A DNA stretch of 47,420 bases from a virus. Of the stretch, positions 43,067 through 47,420 are shown piece after piece (position 1 is the stretch's first letter; the number at the start of each line of letters is the position of its first letter). The notes beneath the pieces are model-generated. The model saw nothing but the letters and a program-made list of their open reading frames with translations, ran no database searches and was not told where the DNA came from. Location: positions 1 to 47,420 of IMG/VR virus record IMGVR_UViG_3300044960_000037; one strand, given 5' to 3'. The position numbers and the translations under genes were made by a program.

Positions 43067-43453
43067 ATGGATTATCAGTCGAGATTAGAAGAAAAAATAG
43101 ATCGTATGTTAACCGAAATGAATTCTATAAACGTCAAGATCGCTAACATAGAGTCTCGACTGAACTCTATGGAACAGAGTTATGACAAAAATACTGTATT
43201 TATAGATCGTATAAAGTCTGATACTCTGATCAGAGAGTATGAGATGAGAGAAAATACACTTCGATTAAAAAAGCTAGAAGAGACTACTAATCTACTTCTT
43301 GATGATCATAGAAAGCTCAGATGGTTAATCAGATTTAGCGAAGATGCTAGTTATCGATTTATATGGCTTTTATTTACACTTATTTTGCTTAGCATAATCG
43401 CATCTGTATCTAATGATGTTATAAATTCCTTGATATTAAAATTTTTCCGTTAA
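43067..43453 (+). CDS. XhlA-like coiled-coil membrane protein
   Basis: A 128-residue protein. The first 100 residues are a long coiled coil (RLEEKIDRMLTEMNSINVKIANI...), followed by one transmembrane helix near the C-terminus (FIWLLFTLILLSIIASV). This arrangement matches haemolysin XhlA-type proteins that act with holins in phage lysis. No good ribosome binding site is visible. It is the last gene of the + strand block. Confidence 0.65.
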   Translation: MDYQSRLEEKIDRMLTEMNSINVKIANIESRLNSMEQSYDKNTVFIDRIKSDTLIREYEMRENTLRLKKLEETTNLLLDDHRKLRWLIRFSEDASYRFIWLLFTLILLSIIASVSNDVINSLILKFFR

Positions 43454-43454
43454 A

Positions 43455-43511
43455 ATAAGATTAAAGATCTGGTGAGAAATACAAAATTTCTTACCATATC
43501 TTTAATCTTAT
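43455..43511. terminator. Long inverted repeat between convergent genes
   Basis: A stem of 26 pairs (one mismatch, one G-T pair) encloses a five-base loop (ACAAA). It begins directly after the last + strand gene and faces the convergent - strand genes to the right. The arms are symmetric and AT-rich at the base, so it could stop transcription from either side. Confidence 0.75.
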
Positions 43512-43808
43512 ATTTATGCTTATCTATATCTAAATATCGTGTAGGTAAGACCACTGCAATACCAATATGCCATCCCCAAATTATATCTGAAGATAACATA
43601 CGGTTTCTGGACTTGCAGTGTACCCGAAGTTGTCCTTCTATTGAATTCAATAATTTCCGATCTACTCTCAGATCATTCTGGTTGAGACTCACAGAAAAGC
43701 ACCCATATCTAACCAAGAATTTACGCTTTCTAGGTTAGACTGTAAGATGTTGTAAAACGTAGATAAAATTTCTGATCTAGACTAGTTCATAGGATTCTCG
43801 GAAAGAAA
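43512..43808. other. Gap between convergent gene blocks
   Basis: About 300 bases without a convincing gene. Reading frames of 88 residues exist on both strands (43472-43738 + and 43450-43716 -), but both start with GTG or TTG, lack a ribosome binding site, and overlap each other and the terminator. Confidence 0.55.
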
Positions 43809-44612
43809 CTAGGCAGGTTCTTTCATGGTCAAGTGAGTCTCTAAAGACCATGCCCAGGTGTATTTGGAAACTTTTGGACCATCTTCAAAAGAAATCCAGA
43901 TCGTATCTCTAGTAGAGAGTAAGATCCAGCGTTGATACCAATGCAAATAGCTACCCAACCTCCAATGAAAAGCGGGAGACAAACAGACCATTTCGGAGGA
44001 ATTTAACGCTTCAAAACTCTGATGCAATATATCATTTAACTGATTATGATATTCAAAGATAGCAGAAGATTCACGGTCAGCCAGTATTTTACTGAAAAAA
44101 GATTTTCTGTCCTCAGATCTCTTTTGATTCAGTTTAAGATTATCTTGTTGGATCTTTCGCAACATTTCCCGTTCACGGGCACTCAAGTCTACGAACTCAA
44201 ACTCTGGCCAATCCGGGTCAGGATTTGCCAACAATTGTTTCACCACGTATGCTGTATTTAACTCAGAGAGATAATGGAAGATATAATGCAGATCTACGAG
44301 ATGAAACCTCAGGCTCATGTTGAATGGATAGATACTTTTATGATAGATCTGATCTGCACCATAGTCCATCAAAAGTTTTCCAGGAGTGACCTGTCTAAAC
44401 CTAGATATACCCGATTGGGCGTGGTAAATCTCAAAAGGAAAGTCCAACAAGGTAGCTACCTGATTCAAAACGTTTATATCTACTAACATTTCTTGGCTGG
44501 ATGATTGAACATGAATCTGGTTTTCATCGAACCAAGACTGGATCATATCCACCGCAGCAGTCATAGAAGGATAGGTCGCCGGTATAAACTCTGAAAATTT
44601 ATACTTATTCAT
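43809..44612 (-). CDS. Unrecognised phage protein
   Basis: A 267-residue soluble protein. It is mainly helical in the middle (REREMLRKIQQDNLKLNQKRSEDRKSF). The C-terminal end, WILLSTRDTIWISFEDG..VSKYTWAWSLETHL, resembles the ends of the other - strand proteins (YTWA also occurs in the gene at 44753) in having a hydrophobic strand, an aromatic turn and a closing Trp strand. Its upstream region contains a reverse-strand TATAGTTT (44702-44709) at a longer distance, about 90 bases. Confidence 0.7.
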   Translation of the reverse strand: MNKYKFSEFIPATYPSMTAAVDMIQSWFDENQIHVQSSSQEMLVDINVLNQVATLLDFPFEIYHAQSGISRFRQVTPGKLLMDYGADQIYHKSIYPFNMSLRFHLVDLHYIFHYLSELNTAYVVKQLLANPDPDWPEFEFVDLSAREREMLRKIQQDNLKLNQKRSEDRKSFFSKILADRESSAIFEYHNQLNDILHQSFEALNSSEMVCLSPAFHWRLGSYLHWYQRWILLSTRDTIWISFEDGPKVSKYTWAWSLETHLTMKEPA

Positions 44613-44752
44613 AAAGACCTCTTAAATGATCCTTTAATCTAGATCGGACATTGGCTGGACTAGCTCTCTGTATTCTTTATATTCCATAAGATTTATCAAA
44701 TAAACTATATTTGATAATAACTCTGAATAAGATTCTAGATTATTTTAAAAGT

Positions 44753-45484
44753 TCACGCTACTATACGTATTGTCTGTGCCCATGTATACTTTTTACCGTA
44801 CCAGGTATATATAGCATCAGGTATCACAAGGAGAAAATAATTCTTATCCAGTCCTACTATAGTTCTTAATACCTGAAAATCTCCCCTTTCAATCAAATCA
44901 TATAGAGGTGTATGTTTTATATGATCTGATATATCTTTCTTATCATGAACAACATAGACTGCTGATGGTAGCATTGTAGTATCTTGATAAAATGATTTTA
45001 AATCCTTATCATGATCTTCTGTATAATACAAATTGAAAGTCGGAGTGGTATATTTTACTTCAACTGGATCATATAAAAGTAAATTCAGAGTAGTCTCTAA
45101 GGAAAAGATAGTATCTTTACTTGTAAATCTTAGATAGAATGGGTTAAAATCATATGAGAGAGTAGCTTTATAATTCGCTATCGCTATATCTTCTTCCCTC
45201 AGCTTTACAGACCAGTAGCCTAATTTTTCTATGTATGGATTCATGAAAGTTCTGAAAGATACCTCAAAGAGATCATTGTAGACTTTTATTAATTCATCAG
45301 TATTTACACTATACTGTATGATCATCTTTGAATAAATACCAAAAGCAGACTTGGTATAGATATCATAAGGTGGATTATTCAGATGAGCAGAAGGAAATAA
45401 CGTATCTTTTAATTGATTCAAATGATACTCTGTGAAAGGTTTTAACTTCTGTTCATATAATTCTATATACTGTTTAGATGTCAT
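44753..45484 (-). CDS. Unrecognised phage protein of the IP.T-ended family
   Basis: A 243-residue protein. The N-terminal half is helical (KQYIELYEQKLKPFTEYHLNQ); the C-terminal half has LYDLIERGD, then YFLLVIPDAIYTWYGKKYTW and QTIRIV. This order (an EL/DL helix, a hydrophobic strand ending IP, an aromatic turn and a last IRI/IRL strand) is shared with the leftmost genes of the window and the next two - strand genes. It has a GGAG site and a TATAGTTT element before its start. The function is unknown. Confidence 0.7.
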   Translation of the reverse strand: MTSKQYIELYEQKLKPFTEYHLNQLKDTLFPSAHLNNPPYDIYTKSAFGIYSKMIIQYSVNTDELIKVYNDLFEVSFRTFMNPYIEKLGYWSVKLREEDIAIANYKATLSYDFNPFYLRFTSKDTIFSLETTLNLLLYDPVEVKYTTPTFNLYYTEDHDKDLKSFYQDTTMLPSAVYVVHDKKDISDHIKHTPLYDLIERGDFQVLRTIVGLDKNYFLLVIPDAIYTWYGKKYTWAQTIRIVA

Positions 45485-45501
45485 AATATTCTCCAGTTTC
45501 T

Positions 45502-45509
45502 AAACTATA
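45502..45509 (-). promoter_or_regulatory. TATAGTTT start-associated element, reverse strand
   Basis: On the reverse strand TATAGTTTAG stands with its TAG 23 bases before the ATG at 45484. An ACTGGAG lies between. That the word occurs in the coding sense on both strands supports a role at gene starts. Confidence 0.5.
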
Positions 45510-45704
45510 GGATCGATAACTCGTAGATATTTTAAACTGATCTTGAGTAAATAATATATCCAGAGATAAAAGTCTTTGCTAGTTATCTATCCGTAGATAT
45601 GACTGGTGGTATTAAGAGCTCGAGTCTAGAGATCGAACGTCCTTGTAAATCGATTTAGAACATATCGAAAAGTTTATAAATCATGAACATCCAATCACAT
45701 CAGA

Positions 45705-46388
45705 TTATATTATGAATAATCGAATACCCCAGACAAAAGTTCTACCGAACATAGTCCATGCAGTTTGAGGTATGTAGAATGAAAATTCTCTCTTAGGGTC
45801 AGATAGATTGATTGAATATATCGATTGACAGATGTTATCTTTCAATAATTCAGAAACTGGTCTATCGCTTAATGCAGGATAGATTTTAGAGTCATAAATC
45901 ATAGTATGATACGTATCCATCATGTCTATACTGTATGGATCTCTTTTATACAAATCAATATTTATAAATTCACAGTTATGCCAAGTATCAACATCTTGGC
46001 CTTTTACCAAGAATAAAAAATTTATGTAACATTTAGTATTTTTAGTCCTCGAGAGGTAAAACTCATGAATAATTGTTTTAAAATTAATAGTTATCTGATG
46101 CTTATCAGTTGGGTCTTGATAGAGATACCATCGGAATAATGTGTTCTTAGTTACATGGTCTGTTATATAATCATCAACAGTTATATTAAATAGATTAGAT
46201 AAAAAATTCTCCCAAGAACTACCAGTTACATTAAGTTCTACAGTAACAAGGTCTGTTAATTTCTCAGACCAACGCTCAAGAGGATGAGAAAATATACTTG
46301 GATATCTGTAATAGATATCTTCAATAAATGTATTAGCAAAATTATTTATCATACTATCGAATATATTTCTAATCATAATTCCATTCAT
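45705..46388 (-). CDS. Unrecognised phage protein of the IP.T-ended family
   Basis: A 227-residue protein. Start choice is uncertain between 46388 and 46376; for 46388 the GGAAG just before it derives from sequence next to the truncated tnpB. The C-terminal part reads DRPVSELLKDN, then EFSFYIPQTAWTMFG and a last Trp strand (VWGIRLFII). It matches the pattern of the neighbouring - strand gene at 44753 and the leftmost proteins. It lies between that gene and the tnpB relic, with a 220-base gap downstream (45485-45704) that holds one AATCGATT motif. Confidence 0.65.
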   Translation of the reverse strand: MNGIMIRNIFDSMINNFANTFIEDIYYRYPSIFSHPLERWSEKLTDLVTVELNVTGSSWENFLSNLFNITVDDYITDHVTKNTLFRWYLYQDPTDKHQITINFKTIIHEFYLSRTKNTKCYINFLFLVKGQDVDTWHNCEFINIDLYKRDPYSIDMMDTYHTMIYDSKIYPALSDRPVSELLKDNICQSIYSINLSDPKREFSFYIPQTAWTMFGRTFVWGIRLFII

Positions 46389-46405
46389 AACTTCCGTTCC
46401 AGAAT

Positions 46406-46615
46406 CTATAATCCTTCCTGTTTCAGCGACCCATAACTCGTAGACCCAGCCAGAAGACCGGTTCCGCTGCCAGAGGAATCTCCACAGGCGTAACTTTCCG
46501 AGGAACTCTCGGTAGAACCCGTTAAATGGGTCAAACCATATGCTCTAAGATTCAGAGCTGTATTCAAGTCTCGATCTGATGTAGGACTAAGTCTGATCTT
46601 ATGTGTTCTTATCAT
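46406..46615 (-). pseudogene. tnpB: Internally deleted TnpB (IS200/IS605 relic)
   Basis: A 69-residue open frame. Residues 1-12 (MIRTHKIRLSPT) match the start of TnpB proteins. The next residues (SDRDLNTALNLRAYG) match the RuvC-III motif near the TnpB C-terminus, with a catalytic-type Asp, and the end (YGSLKQEGL) is the usual TnpB C-terminus. Some 300 residues between, with RuvC-I, RuvC-II and the zinc finger, are missing, yet the frame is intact with an AGAGGAAA site. No cleavage activity is possible. The 3' end of the gene, which in full elements is also the guide-RNA scaffold, is kept. Confidence 0.8.
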
Positions 46616-46713
46616 GAAAGGTTTCCTCTAGTTGATAAAAGTCGTATCTGATCTATCTCCTGTTTCTATATATATATGTTATAAATTATTGTCATTTCTT
46701 GAGTCTTTGAAAA

Positions 46714-47403
46714 TTACCTAGCATTTAACTTAAAAAGACTGATAAACCATTTGAATGGATAATTGAATAGAGGAGTCTGATCTACAGTTGTATTTAATCC
46801 AAGCATAAATAATCGATTATCTTGAATACATTTAAGACTTATTAATTCATCTTCTTGCAACAATTCTACTATCTTCATACCAGAAAAGTATTCATTGAAT
46901 ATTCTTTTATCTGTACGGATAAAATCTTTGCCATACATATCATCTGCATCATTTAAAAGACCTTGAATTGATTTAGGTATAAAATCTCCCGACTCCCCTT
47001 GAAAAAAGAAAGTAGTCCATCGAGTATTCTTTCGCTGAAATAATAATTCAAAGGAGACATACCAAATGTCCAGATTTTTATCGAGGATCATATATTGTGA
47101 TACAGTATCAAAATACACCAGAGATCTCCGGTATCTTTCATCATAAGATATTACCCAATCCCCGAGTTGAAATTTATGACTTGCTGTCTTTTTATGATTA
47201 TATTTGACGACATCTGGATAAAATAATTCTGACATGATATCATCATAAATTTGGCTTAATGTATAGACTTTTAAAACATATTTATATCTATGATATCTCC
47301 CTGTAGTATCTTGACTATATTTTCTTTCCATTATAATCTTGGGTATATATTCTAATTTAAGTTGATCTATATTATATTTTATGAAATATTCCAAATCACG
47401 CAT
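46714..47403 (-). CDS. Unrecognised phage protein of the same - strand family
   Basis: A 229-residue protein starting 17 bases from the right edge. It has a basic, Tyr-rich N-terminal half, then MKIVELLQEDEL, and then NRLFMLGLNTTV and a Trp strand (FKWFISLF). The ELLQED stretch followed by a hydrophobic strand repeats the layout of the other family members, but the IP is replaced by GLN. No ribosome binding site is visible before the start, so a start further out cannot be excluded. Confidence 0.65.
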   Translation of the reverse strand: MRDLEYFIKYNIDQLKLEYIPKIIMERKYSQDTTGRYHRYKYVLKVYTLSQIYDDIMSELFYPDVVKYNHKKTASHKFQLGDWVISYDERYRRSLVYFDTVSQYMILDKNLDIWYVSFELLFQRKNTRWTTFFFQGESGDFIPKSIQGLLNDADDMYGKDFIRTDKRIFNEYFSGMKIVELLQEDELISLKCIQDNRLFMLGLNTTVDQTPLFNYPFKWFISLFKLNAR

Positions 47404-47420
47404 ATATGGTATATTAAATT

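Noticed and set aside
43450-43738. Two 88-residue frames on opposite strands after the lysis genes
   Set aside because: They overlap each other and the terminator hairpin, use GTG or TTG starts without ribosome binding sites, and show no protein-like features beyond a hydrophobic run that comes from the hairpin arm.

Overview
The window is part of an AT-rich (roughly 36-37% G+C by eye) contractile-tailed dsDNA phage genome, a T4-type myovirus. It holds the DNA-packaging, head, tail, baseplate, fibre and lysis modules. No host gene, rRNA or convincing tRNA was seen. A secreted protease, a lipoprotein and a small Sec-type protein point to a two-membrane host. Relics of the IS200/IS605 family and short G+C-rich patches inside the fibre genes suggest exchange with a much more G+C-rich host or phage pool. 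A thermophilic (hot-spring) phage is a reasonable but unproven guess.

Layout: (1) 1-2.1 kb, three unrecognised proteins on the + strand, two of them clear paralogues. (2) 2.1-5 kb, a secreted HExxH metalloprotease and a lipoprotein. (3) 5-12 kb, large terminase, gp21-like prohead protease/scaffold, portal, very acidic core protein and gp23-like major capsid protein, closed by a strong hairpin. (4) 12-15.4 kb, small head/neck candidates, including a very basic, possibly DNA-binding protein. (5) 15.4-29.7 kb, sheath, a run of three gp19-like tube paralogues plus a fourth related protein, a tail assembly chaperone with a probable +1 frameshift extension, a tape measure with an M23 domain, then hub, spike and wedge proteins (gp53-, gp27-, gp5-, gp25-, gp6-like). 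(6) 29.75-29.97 kb, a small non-coding IS200/IS605-type element with strong hairpins, possibly a stand-alone omega-RNA. (7) 30-40.3 kb, fibre and adhesin genes, two with G+C-rich mosaic patches, plus an HExxH protein and a calcineurin-like phosphoesterase. (8) 40.3-43.5 kb, a lysis region with M23 endolysin, holin candidates and an XhlA-like protein, ended by a long inverted repeat. (9) 43.8-47.4 kb, - strand unrecognised proteins that share C-terminal features with the leftmost genes, with an internally deleted tnpB between two of them.

The + strand genes are tightly packed, with many 1-4 base overlaps, and look like late operons. A recurring TATAGTTT / TTAGTTTATAGG element lies 17-23 bases before many start codons on both strands and is a candidate phage late promoter or leader signal. 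A palindromic octamer family AA[GT]CG[AC]TT occurs about 58 times by eye, where base composition predicts about four. It falls in all three codon phases and in intergenic DNA, so it looks like a DNA-level signal. Coordinates and counts were worked out by hand, and functions come from motif reading without any database search.
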